DNA of 8,152 bases from Candidatus Aminicenantota bacterium (GCA_023137075.1 JAGLQA010000470.1:1-8152), one strand, 5' to 3'. Numbered from the stretch's first letter, positions 1-7,246 are shown. Notes: generated by a model from the letters alone, not told the origin. A program made the numbers and translations.

Positions 1-39
1 TTTCTAACTGAAAAATATAGAGAAAAACTGGTTGCCTAA
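1..39 (+). CDS. possible 3' end of an upstream gene
   Basis: Frame 1 is open from the left edge and ends with TAA at 37-39, giving FLTEKYREKLVA. The other two + frames stop within the first ten bases. The residues look like an ordinary hydrophilic protein C-terminus, but twelve codons are too few to identify a family or to exclude chance. No function is proposed. Confidence 0.2.
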   Translation, partial: FLTEKYREKLVA

Positions 40-126
40 TGATCATATCTTGCTATTTTCCGGCAAAATATTTTTTAACAACTGACCTCGCCAGGCCGTT
101 GCTACCTCTTTTTCGCATTCTTACGG

Positions 127-155
127 TTGACAGGAGATTTTTTTTAGTTTATATT
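127..155 (+). promoter_or_regulatory. near-consensus sigma-70-type promoter for hicB
   Basis: A perfect -35 box TTGACA (127-132) is followed by a 17-bp spacer and a -10 box TATATT (150-155). Transcription would start near 162, leaving a leader of about 20 nt that holds the GAGG ribosome-binding site (173-176) of hicB. The strength of this site also argues that translation begins at the ATG at 183 and not at the in-frame ATG at 39, which lies upstream of the promoter. Confidence 0.65.
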
Positions 156-182
156 AAAGATGTAACGAACACGAGGAAAACA

Positions 183-419
183 ATGTTAAGCAATTTTACA
201 GCTAAATATAAAAAAATAAGTTCAGGTTACATGGGGCAAATCGTTGAGTGGCCTGAAGTTATCACAGAAGGCAAAACCCTGGAAGAGTGCAGGGAAATGT
301 TGGAAGATGCATTAAAGGAGATGATGTTGGCTTATTTTCAACTAAAAAAAGAAATTCCCCAGGGAAGATTCTTATTTGAGCCTATTACTGTCGAAGTGCC
401 CGCTGCCGCGGAAATTTAA
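183..419 (+). CDS. hicB: HicB-like antitoxin (short form)
   Basis: This 78-residue protein fits the short HicB family, antitoxins that bind and block the HicA mRNA interferase. The N-terminal part (residues 1-50) has the HicB pattern: a beta-strand start (NFTAKYKKI), SGYMGQIVEWPEVITEG, which matches the family's 'GYxxxxxxxPGxxTxG' core, then a helix (LEECREMLEDALKEMMLAY). The C-terminus is a short tail without a helix-turn-helix or ribbon-helix-helix DNA-binding domain, so autoregulation is unlikely to use this protein alone. I start at 183 because GAGG lies six bases upstream and a good promoter ends at 155. The frame stays open back to 39, but those 48 codons look unlike HicB. A decayed hicA frame begins eight bases after the stop, in hicB-hicA order. 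With the toxin apparently dead, hicB may be a leftover or may act against another HicA elsewhere. Confidence 0.85.
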   Translation: MLSNFTAKYKKISSGYMGQIVEWPEVITEGKTLEECREMLEDALKEMMLAYFQLKKEIPQGRFLFEPITVEVPAAAEI

Positions 420-427
420 ATTTCAAC

Positions 428-616
428 GTGTCGGTAAAACGAAAAGAATTAATTTCATATATTGAAAAAAAATTATTTCTATTTATTGAGGGAAGGAAAA
501 AAAACTCTATTTACACAAATGATGACAAGACAGTTCCAATTAAAAGACATCGTACTATTGATAGAATTACCGCAAATTAGTTGTGCAAACAGGCCGGATT
601 AAAGCCAAAATTTTGA
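428..616 (+). pseudogene. hicA: degenerate HicA mRNA interferase toxin
   Basis: Reading from GTG 428 gives a HicA-like protein. It starts VKRKELISYIEKK (family: MKRxxLIxxLEK), continues EGRKKNSIYTN (family: EGGxHxxYxN) and DKTVPIKRHRTI (family: xxVPVPRHxEI). It then meets TAG at 578-580. Past the stop the same frame reads LCKQAGLKPKF to TGA at 614-616, which is the usual HicA C-terminal helix (KxLKQLGI). Two lesions are visible. The catalytic histidine of the G-x-x-H motif is absent, with K/N in its place and apparently one extra residue. A stop also sits where the family has Lys or Arg, one base from AAG. No clear ribosome-binding site precedes the GTG. I read it as an inactivated toxin in the hicBA pair. 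A sequencing error could explain the stop but not both lesions. Confidence 0.75.
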
Positions 617-640
617 ATTGGAAAATAAAGTTGGGGACAG

Positions 641-669
641 GCGGTTTGCTGAATAGTTACAAATATAAT
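641..669 (+). promoter_or_regulatory. candidate promoter for the PBP1a gene
   Basis: A perfect -10 hexamer TATAAT lies at 664-669. The position expected for the -35 box (641-646, GCGGTT) matches poorly and there is no TGn extension. Transcription would begin near 676, just before the AAGGA ribosome-binding site (681-685) of the gene starting at 692. The position is convincing but the -35 is weak, so an activator may be needed, or transcription may come mainly from the hicB promoter. Confidence 0.35.
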
Positions 670-691
670 GCTTGAAGCGTAAGGAATAAAT

Positions 692-3112
692 ATGGTATAC
701 TTAAATCTAAAAAAAATGAAACCCTTTATTATAAAAAATCTCAAAGTTATTTTTTTTCTACTCAGTATAGTAATCACCATCCTGCTCGGTTCGTTAATCG
801 GGATGGTTCTGGTTTACCAGAAGGGCTTTCCCCACCAGATTCAAAATCTCGAAGACCTAAAACCGAAAGTGATGACAACGGTTTACGATGACCGGAACAG
901 CCTGATAAAAGAGTTTGCCATAGAAAAACGAACCCTTGTAAAGAGCGCCGATATCCCACAGATTTTGAAGGATGCATTGATATCCGGGGAAGATAACGAA
1001 TACTATTCCCACTGGGGAATCGATTTCAAAGGACTTGCCAGGGCTATTGTGGGAGTTATTTTAAGAAAAAATCTGGGCGGCGGCAGCACTATTACCATGC
1101 AATTGGCCCGCAATCTTTTTTTGCATGATAGGCGGAACGAACGATCATTCTCGAGAAAGCTAAACGAAATACTCCTGGCCATTCAAATCGAAAAAAACTA
1201 TTCCAAAGAGCAGATCCTGACTTTCTATTGCAATAAGATTTCCTTCGGAGGCAGCGCTTACGGGGTAGAGGCTGCCGCGCGACGCTATTTCGGGAAATCC
1301 GTTAGGGATATTAACCTGGCGGAAGCCGCTCTCTTAAGCACGGTTCCCCCAAGTCCGAACGGGAAATATAATGTATTCAGGCAGCCGGAAAATTGTCTGG
1401 GAAGAAGGAATACCATTCTGAAACGAATGCTTGAGATGGGATATGTCACCCGGGAACAGTGTGAAGCTGCCGTCAAAGTAGAACTCCCTAAAAGACCGGC
1501 CGATTTTTATAAAGAGTCTATCGGTGACTACTTTATCGAAGAAAGCCGCAAGTACATCGAGGGGAAATATGGCGACACCTTATTATACCAGGGGGGGCTG
1601 CGGGTTTACACCACACTGAACAGTGAGATGCAGCGTTGGGCGGAAACCGCCTTAAGAGAGGGTTTGCGAACTATAGATAAACGCAGGGGTTGGCGGGGTG
1701 TCGATAAATCATTAAACGTAATAACCCGCAAGCTTGATGTGGAAAAGCATCAATTGAAATCCTGGGCAAGACTCCAATTGGAAGAGGGCAAACTTGTTAA
1801 GGGCGTGGTGTTGAAAGTTAACAACAAAAGAGCCATCATCAAGGTTGGAAACTTTAGAGGTCGATTGCATGCCGAGGATGCGAAATGGACGAAACGGAAA
1901 CTGAGTAAAGTATTGAAAAAAGGAGACATTGCTCTTTTGAAAGTCTTAGAAATAAGCGGGGCGTTAAAAAAATATTTAGAAGAGGAGAAAGCGGATAAAA
2001 AAATCGATTTACCCCCCAAAAAATACGAGTTAAAGGTGGGTCTTGAGCAGGAGCCCGAGATTCTGGGCGCCATCCTGGTAGTCGAGAATAAAACCGGGGC
2101 AATAAAAGCCATGGTCGGCGGTTACTCCTTTGCCAGGAGCAAGTGGAATAACGCCACCCAGTCCAAAAGGCAACCGGGATCAACATTCAAGCCGATCATT
2201 TATACAGCCGCCATCGAAAACGGTTATACCCCGTCCCTGATCATCGAGGATGAGTATTTCTCCGATTTTGATCTCTTTACCGAAGAATTGTGGGAACCGC
2301 AGAACTACCCAATAGGGTTTATGGGGCCTTTGACACTGAGACGGGCGTTTGAATTATCGAGGAACGTGGTATCGGCACGAATAGTCAAAGACCTGACACC
2401 GGGTAAGATTGTCACTTATGGGAAAAAATTCGGGATTGAATCGGAGCTAAAGCCCTACATGACGATCTCCTTAGGCGTTTTTGAAGTGTCGTTGTCGGAA
2501 ATGGTAGCGACTTACACCGTTTTTCCGAATTTAGGGCTCCGGGTTAAGCCTTTCTTTATCAAGACTATCCGGGATCAAAATAACATCATCGAAGAAAATA
2601 TGCCCGAGCGAAAACAGGTGCTTGAAAGAGAGTCAGCCTATGTCATGAATTATCTCATGCAGGGCGTGGTGCAGTCGGGAACCGCTCAGGCGGCGAAACG
2701 TTTGGAAGCGCCCATCGGCGGAAAAACCGGAACCACCGATGAATTTACCAACGCCTGGTTTATCGGGTTTTCACCTTCCGTAACCGTGGGAGTCTGGATC
2801 GGGTGCGATGAGGCGAAAAACAGCCTGGGCAGAGGCGAGACAGGTGGCAAAGCGGCCTGTCCGATTTTTATTAGTTTTATGGAAAAATACTTAGAAAAAT
2901 ACCCGGAAGTTCAGGAATTCAGGAGACCTGCCGGGATCATAATGGTTAAGATCGACAAATATACCGGCAAAATATGGACCGAAGACTGCTTTCACCCTTT
3001 CTGGGAGGCATTCCTTCCCGGGACAGAACCGACTGAATACTGCACCGAAGAAGACCATGAGAATATCCCGGATTACTATGGAAAATTGGATGATGAGGAC
3101 GACGGCTTTTAA
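692..3112 (+). CDS. class A penicillin-binding protein, PBP1a type (glycosyltransferase/transpeptidase)
   Basis: This 806-residue bifunctional enzyme polymerises lipid II into glycan strands and cross-links the peptides at the outer face of the cytoplasmic membrane. After a short cytoplasmic start, residues about 18-42 form one membrane anchor. The GT51 domain (about 65-240) has its catalytic Glu100 in EDNEYYSHWG, then GGGSTITMQLARN (129-141) and RKLNEILLAIQIEK (155-168, second key Glu159). An OB-like insertion typical of PBP1a (about 365-425) precedes the transpeptidase domain, which shows STFK (Ser497 nucleophile, Lys500), SRN (556-558) and KTG (678-680). The C-terminus is acidic. The start at ATG 692 has AAGGA six bases upstream; Met9 is a weaker alternative. 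Small deviations are Tyr for Phe in the EDxxF motif and Met136 where the family usually has Gln. It is alone on its strand and looks housekeeping. The gene name (mrcA/ponA) cannot be fixed from sequence. Confidence 0.95.
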   Translation: MVYLNLKKMKPFIIKNLKVIFFLLSIVITILLGSLIGMVLVYQKGFPHQIQNLEDLKPKVMTTVYDDRNSLIKEFAIEKRTLVKSADIPQILKDALISGEDNEYYSHWGIDFKGLARAIVGVILRKNLGGGSTITMQLARNLFLHDRRNERSFSRKLNEILLAIQIEKNYSKEQILTFYCNKISFGGSAYGVEAAARRYFGKSVRDINLAEAALLSTVPPSPNGKYNVFRQPENCLGRRNTILKRMLEMGYVTREQCEAAVKVELPKRPADFYKESIGDYFIEESRKYIEGKYGDTLLYQGGLRVYTTLNSEMQRWAETALREGLRTIDKRRGWRGVDKSLNVITRKLDVEKHQLKSWARLQLEEGKLVKGVVLKVNNKRAIIKVGNFRGRLHAEDAKWTKRKLSKVLKKGDIALLKVLEISGALKKYLEEEKADKKIDLPPKKYELKVGLEQEPEILGAILVVENKTGAIKAMVGGYSFARSKWNNATQSKRQPGSTFKPIIYTAAIENGYTPSLIIEDEYFSDFDLFTEELWEPQNYPIGFMGPLTLRRAFELSRNVVSARIVKDLTPGKIVTYGKKFGIESELKPYMTISLGVFEVSLSEMVATYTVFPNLGLRVKPFFIKTIRDQNNIIEENMPERKQVLERESAYVMNYLMQGVVQSGTAQAAKRLEAPIGGKTGTTDEFTNAWFIGFSPSVTVGVWIGCDEAKNSLGRGETGGKAACPIFISFMEKYLEKYPEVQEFRRPAGIIMVKIDKYTGKIWTEDCFHPFWEAFLPGTEPTEYCTEEDHENIPDYYGKLDDEDDGF

Positions 3113-3209
3113 TTACCTGCAGCGGAATTTCAGGTGCGTAGGGGAAGGGGACAGGTGAGTTATTCACCAAAAGTAGAGGACATCTAAAAAAAATGGCGCC
3201 TTGCGAAGA

Positions 3210-3902
3210 TTAAAGGTGGATTATATCCCCGGTGGTAAGCTCAGTGACAGGGAAAGCCTCTTTCAGTAACCGAATTCCGGCCTCACCGGTGCAGTGCATG
3301 GGATATACCCGGAGAATAGGGAATTTTTTTATTTTCTTAATTCTTCGGGCGATTTCTCTTTCAGTGAGTGGGTAATAGTGAAAACCACCCGCAAAACATA
3401 AGGGTTTCTTGAAACGTTGATAGGTGATTTTTATAAAATTTTCGACCCGGGGGTGGGAGCAACCGAGCAGCAGGAAGGTGAAATCCGTCCCGTTTATTAC
3501 CAGGGCTTGCTCGGGCATATTTTCCTTTAACTCAGGCGTTATATAGATGTCTTCAGCCAATTGCCGCCAGTCTTTCCCTTTGTCCGTTTTTCCGCCTCTT
3601 CTTTCGATTTCCTCGGAGAAAATTTTCCCGAAGTTTTTGCCTGTATAAAAGGTAATACCGGGAGTTATATTTAAAAGCTCAAAAATTCCGCCGGTGTGAT
3701 CCCAATGAGAGTGGGAAATAACCACTTTAGTCAGGGCTTTGACTGCAATTCCGGAGGAGCGTAGATTCGATAAGGTATCCGTACCGCAGCAGCCGGTATC
3801 GAAAAGAAGCATTTCGTCCCCTTTTTCCACCAGGGCCGAGAATCCCCAGCCGCTTTTTAAATTTTTTTTTCCTTTGTTCTCGAATATAATCGAAATTTTC
3901 AT
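3210..3902 (-). CDS. metallo-beta-lactamase-fold hydrolase (COG1237-like)
   Basis: This 230-residue protein has the metallo-beta-lactamase fold with a probable two-metal site. LLFDTG (32-37) is the usual second-strand motif. SHSHWDHTGG (63-72) is the HxHxDH metal motif with His64, His66, Asp68 and His69. GCSH (147-150), GGFH (172-175) and MHCTG (202-206) supply further metal or active-site residues. GGFH and HCTG together are characteristic of the COG1237 group, often labelled as dihydropterin-aminobenzene-phosphate synthase; that label comes from an archaeal enzyme and should not be transferred as a function. No signal peptide or membrane segment is seen, so it is probably cytoplasmic. It begins 21 bases after the stop of the elimination protein and is the last gene of the operon. 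No clear Shine-Dalgarno precedes the ATG, but the N-terminus (MKISIIFENKG) fits the family, so the start is likely right. Its substrate is unknown. Confidence 0.85.
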   Translation of the reverse strand: MKISIIFENKGKKNLKSGWGFSALVEKGDEMLLFDTGCCGTDTLSNLRSSGIAVKALTKVVISHSHWDHTGGIFELLNITPGITFYTGKNFGKIFSEEIERRGGKTDKGKDWRQLAEDIYITPELKENMPEQALVINGTDFTFLLLGCSHPRVENFIKITYQRFKKPLCFAGGFHYYPLTEREIARRIKKIKKFPILRVYPMHCTGEAGIRLLKEAFPVTELTTGDIIHL

Positions 3903-3910
3903 ATTGTAAT

Positions 3911-3923
3911 AATACCGGGTATT
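3911..3923. repeat. 13-bp inverted repeat between the elimination protein and the hydrolase
   Basis: AATACCGGGTATT is palindromic except for its central base. It sits in the 21-bp gap just before the start of the hydrolase. In the - strand mRNA it could form only a small hairpin with a five-base-pair stem, next to a start codon without a clear ribosome-binding site. It could be a processing or regulatory element, or chance. Confidence 0.3.
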
Positions 3924-4850
3924 TTACCTATTTTTCTCTTTTTTGCCGTGCTTCCGCCGGGCCAGGTCCGACCGGTAAAAATTCCACAGGAAATCGTAGA
4001 TAACCAGTTCGTGCACCCGCTGCTTCGAGCGAAACAGGCGGTTTAACATCATGTGAATATAACTGCCCACCAGGTCGTTCAGGAGCGGACGCAGCCGGCC
4101 TTTTTGTTCCAACTTAAATATGGCGTTTACGCTGGGCCGAATCGCCTGAGACTTCCGGGTGAGCAGTTCGAATAGGGATTTCATCTCACTCTCATCATCC
4201 TGGCCGCGGTCTAAGACGACCCCAATGGTTTTTCGTTCATCCCGGTATTTTACTTTTAGCTGGTCTCGCAGGCTCTTGTTTATGCCGAACTCCCTGCCGA
4301 AACTCTCTTTTAAAACAGACAGCAATTCTAATTTCCCTTCCGGTTCAAAATGGAAATCCTCAAGCAGAGCGTCCACCGCTCGTATAGCGAACATCCAGCG
4401 ATATTTTTCCCCCTCATCTCCGGCAATCATATCCAGCATGTTCACCATCATCTTGCTGTCATGAAAAAATAAGCTCTCGGCTAACTCCATAGAGTAAACT
4501 CCGTATCGTTCGATTTCCCGCTGGTAGGAATCCACCTGTACTTTCCATATTAAATCTTGCTCGATGTAGGGCCGGCTTAGTGAGTGCAGCAAATGAGCCA
4601 CATTGAATAAAAAGGGGGGCTTGACTAAATGAAACCTGACCCGGATATGGATGCCGGGGTCTTGATAACGAATGAAGAACCACCTGTCGATACAGTCCTC
4701 GGACAGGAGTTTCTCCGCCGCGGGTTTGATCATTTCGGTCAATAATAGATCCGCCGTCTTTGGCCCCGAATAAAACTTGTAATAAAGCCATTCGTCACCG
4801 ATAATAAATGTCCGCTGCAGGTTCGTCCGGATGTTATTTTTTGTTTCCAT
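3924..4850 (-). CDS. LanB-type glutamate-elimination protein (thiopeptide-type bacteriocin biosynthesis / SpaB C-terminal domain)
   Basis: This 308-residue stand-alone protein corresponds to the C-terminal elimination domain of class I lanthipeptide dehydratases (Lant_dehydr_C). Such domains remove glutamate from glutamylated Ser/Thr to leave dehydroalanine or dehydrobutyrine. The N-terminus WLYYKFYSGPKTADLL (21-36) and WFFIRYQDPGIHIRVRF (57-73) match recalled NisB segments EWLYLKLY and FFLRYTDPKPHIRLR, keeping the arginines. SYQREIERYG (108-117) matches YDQEVERYGG in NisB. GSYIHMMLNRL (262-272), with His266 and Asn270-Arg271, lines up with NisB DSIIHVHNNRL, which holds the catalytic His961. 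All expected motifs are present, so it should be active. Its start overlaps the end of the glutamylation gene by 17 bases, implying translational coupling and a stoichiometric pair. The separate arrangement resembles thiopeptide systems. Confidence 0.9.
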   Translation of the reverse strand: METKNNIRTNLQRTFIIGDEWLYYKFYSGPKTADLLLTEMIKPAAEKLLSEDCIDRWFFIRYQDPGIHIRVRFHLVKPPFLFNVAHLLHSLSRPYIEQDLIWKVQVDSYQREIERYGVYSMELAESLFFHDSKMMVNMLDMIAGDEGEKYRWMFAIRAVDALLEDFHFEPEGKLELLSVLKESFGREFGINKSLRDQLKVKYRDERKTIGVVLDRGQDDESEMKSLFELLTRKSQAIRPSVNAIFKLEQKGRLRPLLNDLVGSYIHMMLNRLFRSKQRVHELVIYDFLWNFYRSDLARRKHGKKEKNR

Positions 4851-7113
4851 TGTTATTCTTTTTTATGAGGTTGTTACGTTGTTTGACCCGGTGGAAAGAG
4901 ACGATAAACTCGTTGGTAAAAACACCTTCCCGGCCTGTTACTAAGGTAGCGCCCGGATCGAATAAAAATTCCGTAAGTTGAAAACCCGGCCTGTTTTTGG
5001 TCACGGAAAAGAGGGTTTTCAGGCAAAGCAGGTTTTCCAGGTTAATCAGCAGTTTATTGTCCCCGTCGGATAGGTCCACATAGGCCGGGATCCGGTTGGC
5101 TTTTCGCCATTCCGCTGCTGCCGCGATTAATTTGTCGTCTTGATCTTTGAGCCGGAAAAGATGCTCTATATCCTTCTTCTGAATATCCCAGGTGGCGGGC
5201 GAGAGAATGATATTTTTGTACACGACACGGGGTAAAAAATCGTACTCGCCTGCCAGGGATCCCCAGCGAAAGCCGGCACCACCCCGCATATTTTGGGTTT
5301 GCAGGTCGCACAAGAAGTGATAGATCGGGAGAGCCCGGAGGGAATAATTATGAGCGGAGGTGAGCCGGGGAATAATCTCTTTATTAAAGGTGCGGGAGCG
5401 CAGCACGATGCGGTTACGGTGTACGGAAACCAGTAAATCCGGTAGTTTTACCTGGAATTCGGGAGCGACTGCCGGTTTTCCAAGGTAGGGAATCTCGTAG
5501 TCACGAAGTACCGGTCGCAGTAAAATATTTCCCAACCGGGCTTCCGGCAGGTGAATAATTTCTGCCAGGATAACATCCGGATTGAGTTCCGCTTCCTTTG
5601 CCGTAATTTCCTTTACATAATCAAAGGTCTGCGGGTCCGCGTGGCAAAACCGTCCCAAAAGATTCCCGGCGCCGGACCCGCCGAAACCGGTCATAAATAT
5701 TTCCATTTTTTTCCGCTCTTCGTCTTCTGCTTTAACAAACTGGATCATGGTGGAAAAGGTGTCGGGCAAATCATCCCAGCGGGGTTCGAAGGGTTTCAGG
5801 TCTTCGTCGGTCAGCTCAACCCGGTATTTTTTTTCGGCCAGCGCCTCCCGGTATTTTTTAAAAAGGAAAGCCTGGATGCGATCCCAGTTTAATTCGCTGG
5901 TTCCACTGTCCGTATCAGGCAGTGCGATATCATCCACTAAGGGCGAGATATCTCCCTGGGTAGCGGTTTGCCTGTAGCCGATGCCGCATTCGGTATCTAA
6001 GGCTTGAAGCAGGGGTATTTTTCTCGATTCGTACCGTTCAAAAAAAGCATCCCTGAAACGGGTTAAATTTGTAACCTCTGCCGCCGGGGTTAAGCGGTTC
6101 ATGACTTCGACGCCCGACAGGATATCATCCACAATAGTCTGATCTAAGGTGCAGTGGCGTGTGGGTTTTACCATATCGGTCTGAAACATGAATTTTAATT
6201 CAAATTCCGTGCCTAAAGGCTTAAGATTATCCACGATGCGGAAGTATTCGGGCATGGTGGTGCCGATTTTGCCGCGGTCTATCTGTTCGATGGACGCTAA
6301 AGTCCGGGTGAGCCTTTTTTTGATGTCCTCTATGCCGTCGATATTTTCTAATACGGCCAGTACCTGGTGCAGAAATTCCGGGCCGGTTATCGCCGGTTCT
6401 AAATCGTTGACCAGCAATTGCGAATCGATTAACTCCTCGATAAATTCGTTTGCTTCTTCCAAAGAAATCTCATCGTCCACCAATATCCCGGCCAATTCCT
6501 TAAGATAAGCCCCTCTGGCCGCTTTATCCAGAACCCGCTGTAAATATTCGGAATGATCCACCGCCACGATATGGTGGGTGCGCCTGGCTTTGACATAGCG
6601 GTATTCCACGTAGCGCAGTTGTTCTCCCACCGGGTAAATGCTGGAATTGATGTAAAATTTTATATTTTCTTTTATTACCGGGTGTTTGGCCAGGTCTAAG
6701 GCCAGGGCACAGAGGTAATTCATGTCCATGCGAGTGTGTCGCGAATAGTCCGACTGGGGCAGTAGTTCTATCCTGGTTTCCTCAGCCCATCGACCGATGC
6801 GAAAACCGGCAAACAGGCCGAAGGGCGTCGGTCTGGAGGACATGCGGATAAGATATCGAGTCAGGGAGTAGAGCATCCGTTCTAATTTCTTGGCGTCTTC
6901 CAATTCTCCCTTTAACCACTCCTGCATGGGTGCATAAAGATCGGGCGACGCCAAAAAAATGGCTTCCCGGATAACCGGGTTGTCGCATACCTCTCGCAAT
7001 TGCTCTTCTGTCGTATCCCTGCCTGATATAAGGGATTCGATAAAATTGAAGGGAAACAGGGGCGAACGCAGTATAAAGGAGGAAAAGTTTTGATAAGGAA
7101 TCGATTCATTCAT
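4834..7113 (-). CDS. LanB-type dehydratase, glutamylation domain protein (lantibiotic dehydratase N-terminal)
   Basis: This 759-residue protein covers the glutamylation part of class I lanthipeptide dehydratases (Lant_dehydr_N), which transfer glutamate from glutamyl-tRNA to Ser/Thr of a precursor peptide. By recalled comparison with NisB: FILRSPLFP (13-21, Arg16), then YLIRMSSRPTPFGLFAG (87-103; Arg90, Arg94 and Thr96 like Arg83, Arg87 and Thr89), RMDMNYL (Asp130 like Asp121), FQTDMVKP (Asp313), GNLLGRF (Arg488 like Arg464), LPEARLGN, DFLPRVVYKNIILSPATW (625-642) and GDNKLLI (684-690). It ends where NisB continues into the elimination domain, which here is the next gene. Full-length NisB is about 990 residues, so 759 plus 308 accounts for both halves. 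The start at 7113 is 12 bases from AAGGAG (7126-7131), slightly long. It is the first gene of the operon. No precursor peptide is seen beside it. Confidence 0.93.
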   Translation of the reverse strand: MNESIPYQNFSSFILRSPLFPFNFIESLISGRDTTEEQLREVCDNPVIREAIFLASPDLYAPMQEWLKGELEDAKKLERMLYSLTRYLIRMSSRPTPFGLFAGFRIGRWAEETRIELLPQSDYSRHTRMDMNYLCALALDLAKHPVIKENIKFYINSSIYPVGEQLRYVEYRYVKARRTHHIVAVDHSEYLQRVLDKAARGAYLKELAGILVDDEISLEEANEFIEELIDSQLLVNDLEPAITGPEFLHQVLAVLENIDGIEDIKKRLTRTLASIEQIDRGKIGTTMPEYFRIVDNLKPLGTEFELKFMFQTDMVKPTRHCTLDQTIVDDILSGVEVMNRLTPAAEVTNLTRFRDAFFERYESRKIPLLQALDTECGIGYRQTATQGDISPLVDDIALPDTDSGTSELNWDRIQAFLFKKYREALAEKKYRVELTDEDLKPFEPRWDDLPDTFSTMIQFVKAEDEERKKMEIFMTGFGGSGAGNLLGRFCHADPQTFDYVKEITAKEAELNPDVILAEIIHLPEARLGNILLRPVLRDYEIPYLGKPAVAPEFQVKLPDLLVSVHRNRIVLRSRTFNKEIIPRLTSAHNYSLRALPIYHFLCDLQTQNMRGGAGFRWGSLAGEYDFLPRVVYKNIILSPATWDIQKKDIEHLFRLKDQDDKLIAAAAEWRKANRIPAYVDLSDGDNKLLINLENLLCLKTLFSVTKNRPGFQLTEFLFDPGATLVTGREGVFTNEFIVSFHRVKQRNNLIKKNNNGNKK

Positions 7114-7118
7114 TATAT

Positions 7119-7153
7119 GTTATAACTCCTTATATTATAGTGTTACCATAACA
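7119..7153. promoter_or_regulatory. paired GTTA/TAAC inverted repeats in the dehydratase leader
   Basis: Two inverted repeats share half-sites: GTTATAAC at 7119-7126 and TGTTACCATAACA at 7141-7153. They flank the ribosome-binding site and the predicted transcription start of the - strand operon. This is where an operator for a dimeric repressor could lie. The region is AT-rich, so chance is possible and no regulator gene is in the window. Confidence 0.3.
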
Positions 7154-7155
7154 TA

Positions 7156-7184
7156 ATAATACCCTATAGCCGGTTGTTTTGCAA
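7156..7184 (-). promoter_or_regulatory. predicted promoter of the split-dehydratase operon
   Basis: On the - strand TTGCAA (7179-7184) serves as -35, followed by a 17-bp spacer and TATTAT (7156-7161) as -10. Transcription would start near 7149, giving a leader of about 36 nt that contains AAGGAG (7126-7131). A second TATAAT at 7134-7139 would start transcription inside the ribosome-binding site, so I prefer the upstream site. Confidence 0.5.
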
Positions 7185-7246
7185 GAGCCAATTGTTTATT
7201 AAAGGAATAAATCGCCTGACCCCACCAATGTTTTTTAGATAGGGGA

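Noticed and set aside
39..182. Upstream in-frame extension of hicB to an ATG at 39
   Set aside because: The extra 48 codons do not resemble HicB and lie over and upstream of a near-consensus promoter. The ATG at 183 has its own well-placed ribosome-binding site and gives a normal family N-terminus.
577..780. 67-codon ORF on the - strand before and over the PBP start
   Set aside because: It overlaps the hicA remnant, the PBP promoter and the PBP membrane anchor. Its hydrophobic composition is explained by being antisense to that anchor, and no family is recognisable.
1750..2186. Two antisense ORFs of 110-120 codons inside the PBP gene
   Set aside because: They lie opposite conserved PBP1a coding sequence and have no family features or ribosome-binding sites; they are open only as a result of codon use on the other strand.
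3154..3168. Hairpin GGTGA-GTTAT-TCACC in the convergent gap
   Set aside because: The five-base-pair stem has no U-tract after it on the + strand and is probably chance; it does not make a convincing terminator for the PBP gene.
3186..3205. Possible intrinsic terminator of the - strand operon
   Set aside because: On the - strand a T8 tract follows CGCAAGGCG, but the stem has only three base pairs, too weak to call without a folding calculation.
4459..4791. 110-codon - strand ORF in another frame inside the elimination gene, considered as a precursor peptide
   Set aside because: It lies wholly within a clearly conserved LanB C-terminal gene and has no leader/core organisation.
7134..7139. TATAAT on the - strand as the -10 box of the dehydratase operon
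   Set aside because: Transcription would start within the AAGGAG ribosome-binding site at 7126-7131, and the matching -35 position is poor. The TTGCAA/TATTAT pair upstream is better placed.
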